This document shows positions 22,351 to 36,500 of a DNA stretch of 64,000 bases, piece by piece. Under the pieces are notes generated by a model. The model was not told the DNA's origin. It did no database searches and worked only from the letters and a program-made list of their open reading frames with translations. Numbering within the stretch: position 1 is the stretch's first letter; the number at the start of each line of letters is the position of its first letter. The stretch is from Mimachlamys varia (taxonomy: Eukaryota > Mollusca > Bivalvia > Pectinida > Pectinidae). A program made the translations under genes and the position numbers. Location of the stretch: NCBI GenBank assembly GCA_947623455.1, contig OX392532.1, positions 52,765,058-52,829,057 of the forward strand, given 5' to 3'.

Positions 22351-22794
22351 TCTCAAGGCTCGCGTCTTCATTTTGCGAGCATGTTTTTTTACGGAACAGG
22401 AAGTGGCCGGAAACAGCGTGTTTTGAGAACAAAGAACAGACCCCAGTTTCACAAATTTGCGTTAGGTGAAGGAAATTCCTTTACTTAAAAATCTTAACTT
22501 AAGATTTTCGCCTTCACTTTTGTAATGCTATCCTAAGGAGCTTTTCAACTGACAGAATTTCCTCAAGTTAAAGAACGTTGATGAAATTTGGCCTGTTGTT
22601 TGTGAAGCGACAACTGAGTTGGGGACGGTAAGAACACAGGGGGTTGTGAACCACAAGCTTTGTTTTACAATGTATGGGTCGAAGTCGGCGACACATTTTG
22701 GACGGAATGGTGGGCTCAGCTTAATAGCTTTTGATACGTCATTTAACTATTAAGACGTGGAAGCTTGCTTTAACAAAGTAGAGGAACCAGAAAG

Positions 22795-22880
22795 GGTCAA
22801 CAGTCGGGGACCAGATAGCTCAATTGTTTGAACGTCCGTCTAAAGATCGGAAGGTTTTAAACCCCGATTTGGCCATAATG
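22795..22880 (+). mobile_element. tRNA-like SINE head
   Basis: GATAGCTCAATTGTTTGA (A-box-like) and GGTTTTAAACCCC (degenerate B box), followed by TTGGCCATAATG. Related to the heads at 24110 and 24290. Confidence 0.5.
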
Positions 22881-23760
22881 TTCCTCTCGTGTATCTGTGG
22901 TGTCTATGACCAACACTAAATACAAGTATGTGGTGCATACAGAACCTCGATTGTAAATACATAAAAACTAGAAATGTCTGTGAGAAATAAATCCCCCCCA
23001 CCGCCCATATGAAAGCAGTTCTACAAAATTTCATGGAACTTGGAGACAATATTTAGATTTCGACCAATCAGAGGCCATGCTCTCCTATTTTAGTTTTCAC
23101 AAAATGAATACTGGCATTGCTATCGTACTGCCAGGTTATATACACATACCAACTTCGATTTCAATCGGACAATATTTAAATTTTAAAATTTAAACCAGTG
23201 AGAAGCCTTTATTTGGCGGCCATCTTGAATCCTAATGCCATATTTTCTTTGTTTAAAATGAATTCCGTCACGTCATCATCGCTCCCACAGGGATCTAAAG
23301 ATCGGAAGGTTTTAAACCCCGATTTGGCCATAATGTTCCTCTCGTGTATCTGTGGTGTCTATGACCAACACTAAATACAAGTATGTGGTGCATACAGAAC
23401 CTCGATTGTAAATACATAAAAACTAGAAATGTCTGTGAGACATAAAGCCCCCCCCCCACACCCCCGCCCATATGAAAGCAGTTCTGCAAAATTCCATGAA
23501 ACTTGGAGACAATATTTGGATTTCGACCAATCAGAGGCCATGCTCTCCTATTTTAGTTTTCATAAAATGAATACTGGCTTTGCTATCGTACTGCCAGATT
23601 ATACACATACCAAATTCGATTTCAATCGGACAATATTTAAATTTTTACCAGTGAGAAGCCTTTATTTGGCGGCCATCTTGAATCGTAATGCCATATTTTC
23701 TTTGTTTAAAATGAATTCCGTCACGTCATCATCACTCCCACCAGGTCTCATCATAATCCG
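22842..23760. repeat. Tandem duplication of a ~453-bp segment
   Basis: The block starting AAAGATCGGAAGGTTTTAAA at about 22841 recurs at about 23294 and the two stay similar for roughly 440 bp, through the GGCGGCCATCTTGAAT and CACGTCATCATC stretches. Differences include a C-run expansion (CCCCCCCCCCACACCCCC near 23449). The duplicate lacks the A-box part of the SINE head. Confidence 0.85.
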
Positions 23761-24059
23761 AAAAATGAAATAAAATTTAGTACAGGATGTGTTTATAACC
23801 AATCAGAGGCCGTGGCGGCCATCTTGGACGCTTGATCCGGAAAAAAGAGCAATTGGTGCACAACTAGACACGAGGCTTATTACACATGCCATAATTTAAA
23901 GACAATCGCATAAGTAGTTATTTATAAATTTATAAATCAAGCTGGTTACATTAGGCAACATGACGGGACGCGACGGACATGTGTAACACTACATTTGTAT
24001 ATGCCCCCCCCCTCCCTTTCATGGCGGGGGCATAAAAATGTGATTTTGTCTTCTGAGCG

Positions 24060-24200
24060 AAGACCTGGAAAAGAGATTGAGGAATGTAGCGGAACCGGGC
24101 TAGGTCAACGATCAGATAGTTCAATTGGTTGATCTTCCGTCTAGAGTTTTGAAGGTCCTGGGTTCGAACCCAGGTCTGGCCGTGCATTTATCCTCATCTG
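24060..24200 (+). mobile_element. tRNA-derived SINE copy
   Basis: GATAGTTCAATTGGTTGATC near 24115 is an A-box-like start. CCTGGGTTCGAACCCAGG near 24157 is a perfect B box and T-stem, ending TCTGGCCGT. There is no matching 5' acceptor strand, so it is not a working tRNA gene. Confidence 0.65.
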
Positions 24201-24269
24201 TTACATTGATACCTATGGTTGCTAGGCAACGGAGCCCGGGTTGTAAATGTCTTCTGGGATCAACAATAG

Positions 24270-24410
24270 GAGGGGAGCACTGTAGCGAAACGTGACTGGG
24301 TCAACCGTCGGCGGTAGGTTGAGCGTCTGTCTAGATTTTTGGCGGTCCTTGGTTGGAATCCCGGTCTGGCCGTTCATTTTCACATCTTAGCTGTTACATT
24401 TGGCGCAAAC
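24270..24410 (+). mobile_element. tRNA-derived SINE copy, diverged
   Basis: Same layout as the preceding copy: GTAGCGAAACGTGACTGGGT leader, GGTTGAGCGTCTGTCTAG, degenerate B box GGTTGGAATCCCGG, TCTGGCCGTTCAT end. The two copies lie head to tail about 200 bp apart. Confidence 0.6.
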
Positions 24411-27400
24411 TGGCTTACTCAAAATATAGTCGGTAAGGGGTCCTGTGTGTCGAAGGGAAAACATCGCGTGTTTGACTTCCGGTGTTGCAGTGAAATTTCC
24501 CCTCAAAAGACAGTCAACGTTTTCAGATGCTTTATTTATTGATATCAGCAGATTTGGTTTCATGAATATTTATGTGAAATCAGCCTATTTTTAAGTAATT
24601 ATGTAACGCGATATTATACATCAGTTGCTCGGCAACTGGTCTCATACAAAGTGGCGTCCCATACCGAACCGCATCAGCGAGCAATACCGGAAGTCACAAT
24701 ACCGAACTAATTTCCCGCGGGAGATTGTCTATTTATTCCGACAAAGCTACATTCTTAAGGCCTCCAACGATGATACCTAAATTAGGGCGCGCGTGCGTAT
24801 TAATTAATCCGACGTCAGTATTAATTAATGCTATTGACAGAGTCCCTGAATCCACAGACAAATTAATATCAGTTCGGAAAGGTCAAGTAAAGAAATATGA
24901 TTTGTACATAAAACTCCCGAGTTGTCCCGAGTAATCTCGTTGCTGAGACTCCACAATGGTATTTGAGGCCACGGACGCTGTCACAAATGGACTACCGTTA
25001 AAATATTCCGACCAATCATTTGACCGGTCAGTTGGTCAATTCAGTGTCCAGTTTGTGCAATTTACACTCACGCCGACTGCCTTGTATCGCCTCTCTGAGT
25101 AATAAGGGCAACCACTGTAAATAGCAAGGTCACGCTTCACCAACAGAAAGGACAAACGGACCGTGAATTAATCATATCAATTCTAGGCCAGCTGGAAACC
25201 GATGATCTAGTCCACTTAGGCGATTGGTGATAATTTACGGATCTGAGACACGACTGGACCGATGATACTGATTTAGAAGTTCATTGAAGAAGTAAACAAT
25301 CGGCATGATAGTCCAAAAAACAAGTCAAAGGTATTAGGATTTGGTTATTTTATTGACTTAACCTGGACTTCAGATGTCCCGAAAACAAAAACAAAACAAA
25401 AACCCCAACAAAAACAAACAAACAATAAAAATACAAAACAAAACAAAATATAAACTTTCTAAAAATCCAATATTTCTAGATTGATTTGAAATCTAATCAA
25501 TTTAACGTCCACATCGCAGATATTTGGCGGTCTTTGAGATAAACATAGTAGTGTACCGCCAGGATATTAGGTTTTATCTGCATCACAGTTATCTCCCCTT
25601 CAGTTTTTTTTTTATACATGCTTACTAAACATCAGAGTGTTAAGTGTTCTCACCATCCGTCGTTTGGTACACGTGTACTTGACCATTCTTACAATACATG
25701 GTATACACGTGTTTACTCTTTCAGTGCTGACCTCCTACAGGATGGGTATCCATGCCTTTGTAAGGTAACATGTAGCCTTAAATCTATCGGTTCACGTATC
25801 TTATAAAAGGAAAGAAACTATAAAAAAACACGCCAAAAATTTCGAAGCTTATAACTCTGACTATCAACATCGCTGTCAAATTATTAAATCTACAGCTCTC
25901 CCTTCTTGAGCTTAGTAAACTCTGACTGCGAATATATTAGCGTATACGCGATGAAAAAAGCTCGGCGGATTGATATATGTTCAAATATGACGTCGTTCAC
26001 GCTTCAGAAAAATATCTATTCTCTGACGGTCATTGTTTGTTTCCTTCAAGATTTTGAAACATGGAACATATATGGAATCCATTCTGTTTAGTTATACAAT
26101 GAACTGTTTCTGATAAACTCTAATTCCAATGATGCACATTCGAAATTCTTTGACGGTAACGCAAACATGACGGTGTTCACTGTGTATTTTCTAAACTTAC
26201 TAATATATTGATGAAATTCAATGGGACTTTATTATCTTAGCAACCACGGCCATCGTAATTACCATCTAAGCAACTCGCTTCGAATGTTTTTTTCTTCGTA
26301 TGGCACTTGAACATTAGTAATGATGTAAATATAAGAATTATACCACTTTTTGACTGCGTATACTGTAGTATGTCCGCAGTTGGCAACGAACATATTCTAT
26401 GGTGCGCCTTATATGAACATACGTTCGAATCGTATAACTGTTATTCTCATCATAGTCAATTTTAGCTCTCGGTTGCTTACTGTGAACTTCAAAGGGGTCG
26501 TTGGTACTTAAATGTACTGAACCTGTCTTCAAAATAGAGCTTTTCCCAACACACTCGATTTCAATTACAATAGAGAAAATTTCCAGCAATCTCCGACAAA
26601 TAGATTTTCGAAGAAAACCGGAAATTCCCGGAGATGTTGCGATCGACTTGATCTCATTCCAAAAAAAGGCGGAAAGACCCCATAATGTAGGATTGCTTTG
26701 GTTTACATTTTGTATGTATTACATTACTGAAAAAACGAGTTTTGTAAGACAATTCCATGGCCGGTGTACTATGTGAACTATGTACTAACAACTTCAATCA
26801 GAAAACTACTCGGGCATTTCCGGCCTACTAGTTGGTAAACCTCGGTCATTTCCGTCTCGTTGTTTGGTACAGTGTATAACTCTGATATCAAACCAGAAAG
26901 TCATTGGTGGTTTCCGTCACACCTACGTGTGTCCTTTGAGTGACGGAAAGGCACGAGTGGTTTCGGAGGAGCTGGCCATGGTGACCTCACACCCCTGATC
27001 CCCCCTAGCCACACAACCCTCGTCAAACAGGGAAGGATAAGTCTGATTGACAAAGTCGACATAAATTGATTGATGTCCAAAATGTTGTGGGTTTTTTTTC
27101 GGATGTACTTAGACCTCACTAATGACACCATTACTGTACTTTGATCATAGACAACATACCTCATATTTCGTGTAAATGACAAAAACATATCTTCTAAAAC
27201 CCGATTCATCAACTAATTATGTAGTACGACTTTCTTGGGCGGACTGGCAGCATTTCCAAGCTATTAATATGTGCTTCACATATCAATAACAGATCAAAAC
27301 TAATTACTCTCCAGAAAACGTTTTGATAGAAACAGTGATATACAGTGACGTAAGATATCGGGCTGTTAGCAGTACAAATACTTTTTTCAGTCTTCGATAT

Positions 27401-28639
27401 GATATATAAAAAGAATTGATATAAAACGTCGCCGTCACTTCAGTCCACGATACATGTATCTAAGGCATGCATATGTGTCCCACCACTCGCGGTTGTAAGT
27501 TTCGATTATAATAATTTAGGTCAATATTTAGATTGTAATATTTGTACTAATTTTGACTATTGAGGCATATGTTATACATATATGATAAGGTCAAAATTAA
27601 GGTATTGCACGCTCCACGCAAGTTGTGAAAAAAACACAACTCTAAGACTGCAGGGGGTGGGGGGGGGGGGGGGGGGGGGAGGGGAGCTCCACATCAGTTG
27701 CCTCCTAGACATTCTTTCACAACCCCTGACCAACAGGGGCGTTAGATAGGTAGGGAATACACCAAAAAAATTTTAAAAAAAAAATAACTTTCAATTACAA
27801 AAAAAAAAATTCGTTTCTCGTTTTGTATTTTTGTTCTTTGAGTTCTATTTTTGATTTGGTTGCTGAAACCCGCGACTCAGTGGTGAAGGGGTAATAGAAG
27901 CAGAATGTTAAACACCTTGTTCAGTTGGTTTTAAAATACGAAATTAATATAAAAAAGCAAGTATATATTGAAAGATTTTTTAGATAAATTGTTGTGATGA
28001 TGTCATGTGTATATCAAACAGATTTTTTGTATAACTACATATACACCGTAAAACAGCCCCCGACTTAACTACTTAAATCGCTTTGTAGAGATTTATTTTT
28101 ATGATAATTCTCCTCAAATGATTTATAGTCGTATGCCAAAAACAGGAGGTTTATGACTTTAAATTAGCATACCTGTCTCTTTGTTTACCTGTATTTTCAC
28201 CTGTAAATTACAAACAGGTGTATAGGAGATTTACTCAGTACTCTAAAACAGAATTATTCAAAGGAAATGACGAACGAGGGCTATTCGTCATAACAGGTAA
28301 CCCCGAGTACACCCTGTCAAATACGGACTATAGAGATGATTTATAGATCTCGCGTTGAAACGAGAGTTTGTGACATGTTTGGACGTTTAAATTCCTTACG
28401 TCTGTATAATTTGTTTTATACAGTGGAATCCTGTATGATACTGTACGTATTATCTGGTAATAATACGCGGCCGCGAAGTAATTAGCGGTCATAATCTCCC
28501 ACACTGTAGCCCGCGTACTGGCGGTAAAGGGGGCCTACTGTAATGTGACGTAGCCAGCTTTATGTAGGCTTTATAATCTGGAGAGGTTATTCTACCTTTT
28601 TCTCTAAAGGGTAATCTACAATGATACTTCAGGCCCAAT
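24411..28639. other. Long intergenic region with only simple repeats
   Basis: No gene is supported in this 4.2 kb. An A-rich AAAAC-type stretch lies at about 25381-25450. Open frames of 60-110 codons (for example 26501-26776, 26901-27212 minus) have no recognisable domains. Confidence 0.5.
27653..27684. repeat. Poly-G tract
   Basis: A nearly pure G tract of over 30 nt with one T and one A interruption. Such tracts are prone to length errors and polymerase pausing. Confidence 0.9.
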
Positions 28640-30030
28640 CTACCATATTCTCAAATGTGTATAGTCTCTCTTTTCCTCACAAATGCGCAGTCTACATGTA
28701 CCTTGCATTCTCAAACAGGTAGTCTACCTTATTCACATAAGTCTAGTCTACAAATGAATTTTATTCTCAAATGTCTGTTCTACCTTATTCTCAAAAGTGT
28801 AGTCTAGCTTATTCTCGAAAGAGTGGTCTATCTTAAATTATTCTCAAAAGACTAGTCTATTTGAACTTATTCTCAAAAGTCCAGTTTACTTTATTCTCAA
28901 AATGGTAGCCTACATTATTCTCGAAAGGGTAGTCAACCTTATTCTCGAAAAACTAGTTTACCTTATTCTCAAAAGTCTTGTCTGCCTTATTCTCAAAAGG
29001 ATATTCTACCTTATTCTCAAAAGTCTATTCTATCTTATTCTCAAAAGTCTATTCTATCTAATTCTCAAAAGTCTAGTCTACCTTATACTCAAAAGTCTAG
29101 TCGACCTTATTCTCAAAGGTCTGTTCTACATTATTCTCGAAAGGCTTGTCTACCTTATTCTCGAAAGGGTAGTTTACCTTATTCTCAAAATGGTAGCCTA
29201 CATTTTTCTCAAAAGGAAAGTCCATCTTATTCTATAAAGTCTAGTCTATCCTATTCTCAAAAGTCTAGTCTACCTTATTTCCAATATAGTGATATACCTT
29301 ATTCTCAAAAATCTAGTCTACCTTATTTCCAATATAATGATATAACTTATTCTCAAAATCTAGTCTACCTTATTTCCAATATAGTGATATACCTTATTCT
29401 CAAAAGTCTAGGCTACCTTATTTCCAATATAGTGATATACCTTATTTTCAAAAATCTAGTCTACCTTATTCCCAATTTAGTGATATACCTTATTCTCAAA
29501 AATCTAGTCTACCTTATTTCCAATATAGTGATAAACCTTATTCTCAAAAATCTTGTCTACCTTATTTCCAATTTAGTGATATACCTTATTCTCAAAAGTC
29601 TAGTCTACCTTATTTCCAATATAGTGATATACCTTATTCTCAAAAATCTAGTCTACCTTATTTCCCATATAGTGATATATCATATTCTCAAAAGTCTAGG
29701 CTACCTTATTTCCAATATAGTGATATACCTTATTCTCAAAAGTCTAGTCTACCTTATTCTCAAAAGTCTTGTCTACCTTATTCTCAAAAGTCTAGTCTAC
29801 CTTATTTCCAATATAGTGATATACCTTATTCCCAAAAGTCTAGTCTACCTTATTTCCAATATAGTGATATACCTTATTCTCAAAAATCTAGTCTACCTTA
29901 TTTCCAATATAGTGATATATCTTATTCTCAAAAGTCAAGGCTACCTTATTTCCAATATAGTGATATACCTTATTCTCAAAAGTCTAGTCTACCTTATTCT
30001 CAAAAGTCTAGTCTACCTTATTCTCAAAAG
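28640..30030. repeat. 24-bp satellite with 48-bp higher-order form
   Basis: Two monomer types share the ending TACCTTATT. Type A carries CTCAAAAGTCTAGTC; type B carries TCCAATATAGTGATA. The left part (to about 29270) is A only, the centre alternates A and B as 48-bp units, and the right end returns to A. Units of 24 bp keep a frame open, giving false hydrophobic proteins (LILKSLVY repeats) that should not be called membrane genes. Confidence 0.93.
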
Positions 30031-30339
30031 GGTATTCTAGTGATGGCTAGATTTTTACTTGTATGTGAACAAGATTTACATGGCGGTTTTAGTGGATGAA
30101 GAAGAAGACGCTTACTCTTAAGAATCTGAACTGAAATGAAGTGATATTTAAGACAAAATGCAGATTGAAGCTGCTCTGCATCCATTGTAAAGGATAGTTA
30201 GCGCAAATGCTGTTATAAGACTGTCACAACTTTTGCTCTTGTGACGTCATCAATTTCATTGTTGTCTACACTTACTTTACTGTTCAAATCGGTTTGAAAT
30301 AGTTAAATAACGCACAATCATTCCACCAAAATATACATG

Positions 30340-30459
30340 GTTTTAGCAAATGTTGTTAGAGTCCTATAACACGCATTGCTATAGATGACAAACTTTATAA
30401 AGCCCAAACTTTTTCAATAGCAATGCTTTTTATAAGTCTATAACAACATTTGCTAAAAC
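30340..30459. mobile_element. Fold-back element with ~44-bp arms
   Basis: GTTTTAGCAAATGTTGTTAG at the left is complementary to TAACAACATTTGCTAAAAC at the right. Pairing continues inward through TATAACACGCATTGCTAT and ATAGCAATGC. The loop is about 40 nt. A related half-copy (GCAAATGCTGTTATAAGAC) lies at about 30201. Confidence 0.7.
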
Positions 30460-31130
30460 AGTAATTGCTTAATTGACTTTACTACATAATTGTATTTATT
30501 TAAAATAAATCATTTCTGTGTCTAATTATTTTTATTGTGATACTCTTTCTTTTATGTGTGTGTTATTATGTATTTGTCCGTTTATTCATCACATCTTCCC
30601 CGTCTTTCTGTCTTCAAACTTATACCCACATGTAAGAAGATTAAAAGGGCTTACGAGTCCATAGAGACTTGCACAATCCCGACCTAACACCAACTCTTGA
30701 GTAATATAATAAGACACGCGGTACGTATACGTCAGTATAACGTACGATACCGTACGGACAGCGCCCGGGGCGGAAATAACAACGATGCATATCAGAGGAA
30801 TTTAAAAACTTTTATATCTTAAAACGTGGCCCATTTACGGGTGAGTTGTAGAATTGAAACATTTGTACAGACATCTGTGTAAAGTCTGGGTCAGACTCGA
30901 TCAAATGTTCCTACACACCTGTGGGTTTATCACACCTGTAATCAGTGTAAAATATATACACGTCACAACAACGTAAGATAAATAACAATGCATAGATGTA
31001 TTTACTAGTTGGGTATTTTTATGATAAATTGAGCACTTAACTTTTATCTACAAACGTCTATGTGATATTGTGTAATGGACTGTGACGTAGAGAAATATAT
31101 GATTGAGTGCTACATGTAGTAACTCTTATA
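30460..31130. other. Intergenic, nothing recognised
   Basis: Includes a short run of overlapping GTACGTATACGTC-like palindromes near 30720-30760; no gene seen. Confidence 0.45.
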
Positions 31131-31134
31131 TACT

Positions 31135-33350
31135 GGTATTATAATATATGTACTGCCGTAACTGGTTGGACTCAGTATAATATATGTACTGTCGTAACTG
31201 GTTGTACACAGTATAATATATGTACTGCCGTAACTGGTTGTACTCAGTATTATATATGTACTGTCGTAACTGGTTGTTCAGTATTATATATGTACTGCCG
31301 TAACAGGTTGTACTCAGTATTATATATGTACTACCGTCACTGGTTGTACTCAGTATTATATATGTACTGTCGTAACTGGTTGTTCAGTATTATATATGTA
31401 CTGTCGTAACTGGTTGTACTCAGTATTATATATGTACTGTCGTAACTGGTTGTTCAGTATTATATATGTACTGTCGTAACTGGTTGTACTCAGTATTATA
31501 TATATACTGCCGTAACTGGTTGTACTCAGTATTATATATGTACTGTCGTAACTGGTTGTTCAGTATTATATATGTACTGTCGTAACTGGTTGTACTCAGT
31601 ATTATATATATACTGCCGTAACTGGTTGTACTCAGTATTATATATGTACTGTCGTAACTGGTTGTACTCAGTATTATATATGTACTGTCGTAACTGGTTG
31701 TACTCAGTATTATATATGTACTGCCGTAACTGGTTGTACTCAGTATTATATACATGTATGTACTGCCGTAACTGGTTGTTCAGTATTATATATGTACTGT
31801 CGTAACTGGTTGTACTCAGTATTATATATGTACCGCCGTAACTAGTTGTACTCAGTATTATATATGTACTGTCGTAACTGGTTGGACTCAGTATTATATA
31901 TGTACTGCCGTAACTGGTTGTACTCAGTATTATATATGTACTGTCGTAACTGGTTGTACTCAGTATTATATATGTACTGTCGTAACTGGTTGGACTCAGT
32001 ATTATATATGTACTGTCGTAACTGGTTGTACTCAGTATTATATATGTACTGTCGTAACTGGTTGTACTCAGTATTATATATGTACTACCGTAACTGGTTG
32101 TACTCAGTATTATATATGTACTACCGTAACTGGTTGTACTCAGTATTATATATGTACTGTCGTAACTGGTTGGACTCAGTATTATATATGTACTGTCGTA
32201 ACTGGTTGTACTCAGTATTATATATGTACTACCGTAACTGGTTGTACTCAGTATTATATATGTACTACCGTAACTGGTTGTTCAGTATTATATATGTACT
32301 GTCGTAACTGGTTGTACTCAGTATTATATATGTACTGTCGTAACTGGTTGTACTCAGTATTATATATGTACCGCCGTAACTGGTTGTTCAGTATTATATA
32401 TGTACTACCGTAACTGGTTGTACTCAGTATTATATATGTACTGTCGTAACTGGTTGTACTCAGTATTATATATGTACTGTCGTAACTGGTTGTTCAGTAT
32501 TATATATGTACTGTCGTAACTGGTTGTACTCAGTATTATATATGTATTACCGTAACTGGTTGTACTCAGTATTATATATGTACTGTCGTAACTGGTTGTA
32601 CTCAGTATTATATATGTACTGTCGTAACTGGTTGTACTCAGTATTATATATGTACTGTCGTAACTGGTTGATCAGTACTATATATGTACTGCCGTAACTG
32701 GTTGTACTCAGTATTATATATATACTGCCGTAACTGGTTGTACTCAGTATTATATATGTACTACCGTAACTGGTTGTTCAGTATTATATATGTACTGTCG
32801 TAACTGGTTGTACTCAGTATTATATATGTACTGTCGTAACTGGTTGTACTCAGTATTATATATGTACCGCCGTAACTGGTTGTTCAGTATTATATATGTA
32901 CTACCGTAACTGGTTATACTCAGTATTATATATGTACTACCGTAACTGGTTGTACTCAGTATTATATTTGTACTACCGTAACTGGTTGTACTCAGTATTA
33001 TATATGTACTACCGTCACTGGTTGTACTCAGTATTATATTTGTACTACCGTAACTGGTTGTACTCAGTATTATATATGTACTACCGTAACTGGTTGTACT
33101 CAGTATTATATATGTACTGTCGTAACTGGTTGTTCAGTATTATATATGTACTGTCGTAACTGGTTGTACTCAGTATTATATATGTACTGCCGTAACTGGT
33201 TGTACTCAGTATTATATATGTACTGTCGTAACTGGTTGTACTCAGTATTATATATGTACTGCCGTAACTGGTTGTACTCAGTATTATATATGTACTGTCG
33301 TAACTAGTTGTTCAGTATTATATATGTACTGTCGTAACTGGTTGTACTCA
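31135..33350. repeat. 36-bp satellite, about 62 copies
   Basis: Units contain TATTATATATGTACTGTCGT followed by AACTGGTTGTACTCAG. A 33-bp variant lacks three bases (GGTTGTTCAG). The GTCG position varies among GTCG, GCCG, ACCG and GTACCGCCG. Blocks of several units recur together. Units of 36 and 33 bp preserve frame on both strands, giving false repeat proteins (YCRNWLYSVLYM). Confidence 0.96.
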
Positions 33351-33544
33351 GATAATCTTCCTCTTTGTTAAGAATTGTATCTGACCTCGATCCGCGCTTA
33401 GACGCACACAGTGTATTTGAATCGCGATCCGTATCTTGCCCTTTCGATTTCACTGGGAGCGCGCTATACCAACTTACTCGATCGATAGACAAGTTGTATC
33501 ACAAGATCGCGTTAGGACTGATACCGTACAGAGTTAAGTTACTA
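33351..33544. other. Unique junction between two satellites
   Basis: About 190 bp without repeats. Part of a 171-codon open frame (33365-33880) that runs into the degenerate start of the 26-bp satellite. I recognise no domain and judge it non-coding. Confidence 0.45.
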
Positions 33545-36500
33545 TCAAGCGAATCAACTATACTCAGATCCCATTATCGCGACAACTCTATAGAGCCGTG
33601 TATCGCGACAGCTTTACATTTTCAATCATTGCGACAGGTCTATAACTCCAAATATCGCGAAAACTCTATATTTGCAATCATCGAGTCAACTTTACAGTTT
33701 CAATTATCGCGACAAGTCTACAGTTTAAATCATCGTGACAACTCTGAAGAGGCGATCATCGCGACAACTGTACAGTACCAATCATCGCGACAACTTTTAC
33801 ATGTCCAATCATCGCGACAACTCTATAGCTCCAATCATCGCGACAACTCTATAGCTCCGATCATCGTGATAACTCTATAGCTCCAATCATCGCGACAACT
33901 CTATAGCTCCAATCATTGTGACAACTCTATAGCTCCGATCATCGTGACAACTCTATAGCTCCAATCATCGCGACAACTCTATAGCTCCAATCATCGCGAC
34001 AACTCTATAGCTCCGATCATTGTGACAACTCTATAGCTTCGATCATCGCGACAACTCTATAGCTCCAATCATTGTGACAACTCTATAGCTCCTATCAGCG
34101 CGACAACTCTATAGCTCCAATCATCGCGACAACTCTATAGTTCCGATCATCGCGACAACTCTATAGCTCCAATCATCGCGACAACTCTATAGTTCCGATC
34201 ATTGTGACAGCTCTATAGCTCCGATCATTGTGACAACTCTATAGCTCCGATCATTGTGACAACTCTATAGCTCCGATCATTGTGACAACTCTATAGCTCC
34301 GATCATTGTGACAACTCTATAGCTCCGATCATTGTGACAACTCTATAGCTCCGATCATTGTGACAACTCTATAGCTCCAATCATCGCGACAACTCTATAA
34401 CTCCGATCATTGTGACAACTCTATAGCTCCAATCATTGTGACAACTCTATAGCTCCAATCATCGCGACAACTCTATAGCTCCAATCATTGTGACAACTCT
34501 ATAGCTCCAATCATTGTGACAACTCTATAGCTCCAATCATCGCGACAACTCTATAGCTCCAATCATCGCGACAACTCTATAGCTCCGATCATTGTGACAA
34601 CTCTATAGCTCCGATCATTGTGACAACTCTATAGCTCCAATCATCGCGACAACTCTATAGCTCCAATCATCGCGACAACTCTATAGCTCCGATCATTGTG
34701 ACAACTATATAGCTCCGATCATTGTGACAACTCTATAGCTCCGATCATTGTGACAACTCTATAGCTCCGATCATTGTGACAACTCTATAGCTCCAATCAT
34801 TGTGACAACTCTTTAGCTCCGATCATTGTGACAACTGTATAGCTCCAATCATCGCGGCAACTCTATAGCTCCGATCATTGTGACAACTCTATAGCTCCGA
34901 TCATTGTGACAACTCTATAGCTCCGATCATTGTGACAACTCTATAGCTCCGACCATTGTGACAACTCTATAGCTCCGATCATTGTGACAACTCTATAGCT
35001 CCGATCATTGTGACAGCTCTATAGCTCCGATCATTGCGACAACTCTATAGCTCCGATCATTGTGACAACTCTATAGCTCCGATCATTGTGACAGCTCTAT
35101 AGCTCCGATCATTGCGACAACTCTATAGCTCCGATCATTGTGACAACTCTATAGCTCCAATCATTGTGACAACTCTATAGCTCCAATCATTGTGACAACT
35201 CTATAGCTCCGATCATTGTGACAACTCTATAGCTCCGATCATTGTGACAACTCTATAGCTCTAATCATTGTGACAACTCCATAGCTCCGATCATTGTGAC
35301 AACTCTATAGCTCCAATCATTGTGACAACTCTATAGCTCCAATCATTGTGACAACTCTATAGCTCCAATCATCGCGACAACTCTATAGCTCCGATCATTG
35401 TGACAACTCTATAGCTCCGATCATTGTGACAACTCTATAGCTCCAATCATTGTGACAACTCTATAGCTCCGATCATTGTGACAACTCTATAGCTCCGATC
35501 ATTGTGACAACTTTATAGCTCCGATCATTGTGACAACTCTATAGCTCCAATCATTGTGACAACTCTATAGCTCCGATCATTGTGACAACTCTATAGCTCC
35601 AATCATTGTGACAACTCTATAGCTCCGATCATTGTGACAACTCTATAGCTCCGATCATCACGACAGCTCTATAGCTACGATCATTGTGACAACTCTATAG
35701 CTCCGATCATCGCGACAACTCTATAGCTCCGATCATTGTGACAACTCTATAGCTCCAATCATCGCGACAACTCTATAGCTCCGATCATTGTGACAACTCT
35801 ATAGCTCCGATCATTGTGACAACTCTATAGCTCCGATCATTGTGACAACTCTATAGCTCCGACCATTGTGACAACTCTATAGCTCCGATCATTGTGACAG
35901 CTCTATAGCTCCGATCATTGCGACAACTCTATAGCTCCGATCATTGTGACAACTCTATAGCTCCGACCATTGTGACAACTCTATAGCTCCAATCATTGTG
36001 ACAACTCTATAGCTCCGATCATTGTGACAACTCTATAGCTCCAATCATAGTGACAACTCTAAAGCTCCAATCATTGTGACAACTCTATAGCTCCGATCAT
36101 TGTGACAACTCTATAGCTCCGATCATTGTGACAACTCTATAGCTCCGATCATTGTGACAACTCTATAGCTCCGATCATCACGACAGCTCTAAAGCTACGA
36201 TCATTGTGACAACTCTATAGCTCCAATCATTGAGACAACTCTATAGCTCCAATCATTGTGACAACTCTATAGCTCCGATCATTGTGACAACTCTATAGCT
36301 CCGATCATTGTGACAACTCTATAGCTCCGATCATTGTGACAACTCTATAGCTCCAATCATCGCGACAACTCTATAGCTCCGATCATTGTGACAACTCTAT
36401 AGCTCCAATCATCGCGACAACTCTATAGCTCCGATCATTGTGACAACTCTATAGCTCCGACCATTGTGACAACTCTATAGCTCCGATCATTGTGACAACT

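Noticed and set aside
24110..24182. Functional tRNA gene
   Set aside because: A and B boxes and a T stem are present, but the 5' sequence cannot pair with the 3' end to form an acceptor stem, and sister copies nearby show a dispersed family.
29384..30040. 218-residue hydrophobic membrane protein
   Set aside because: 24-bp satellite in an open frame; leucine/isoleucine richness comes from the monomer.
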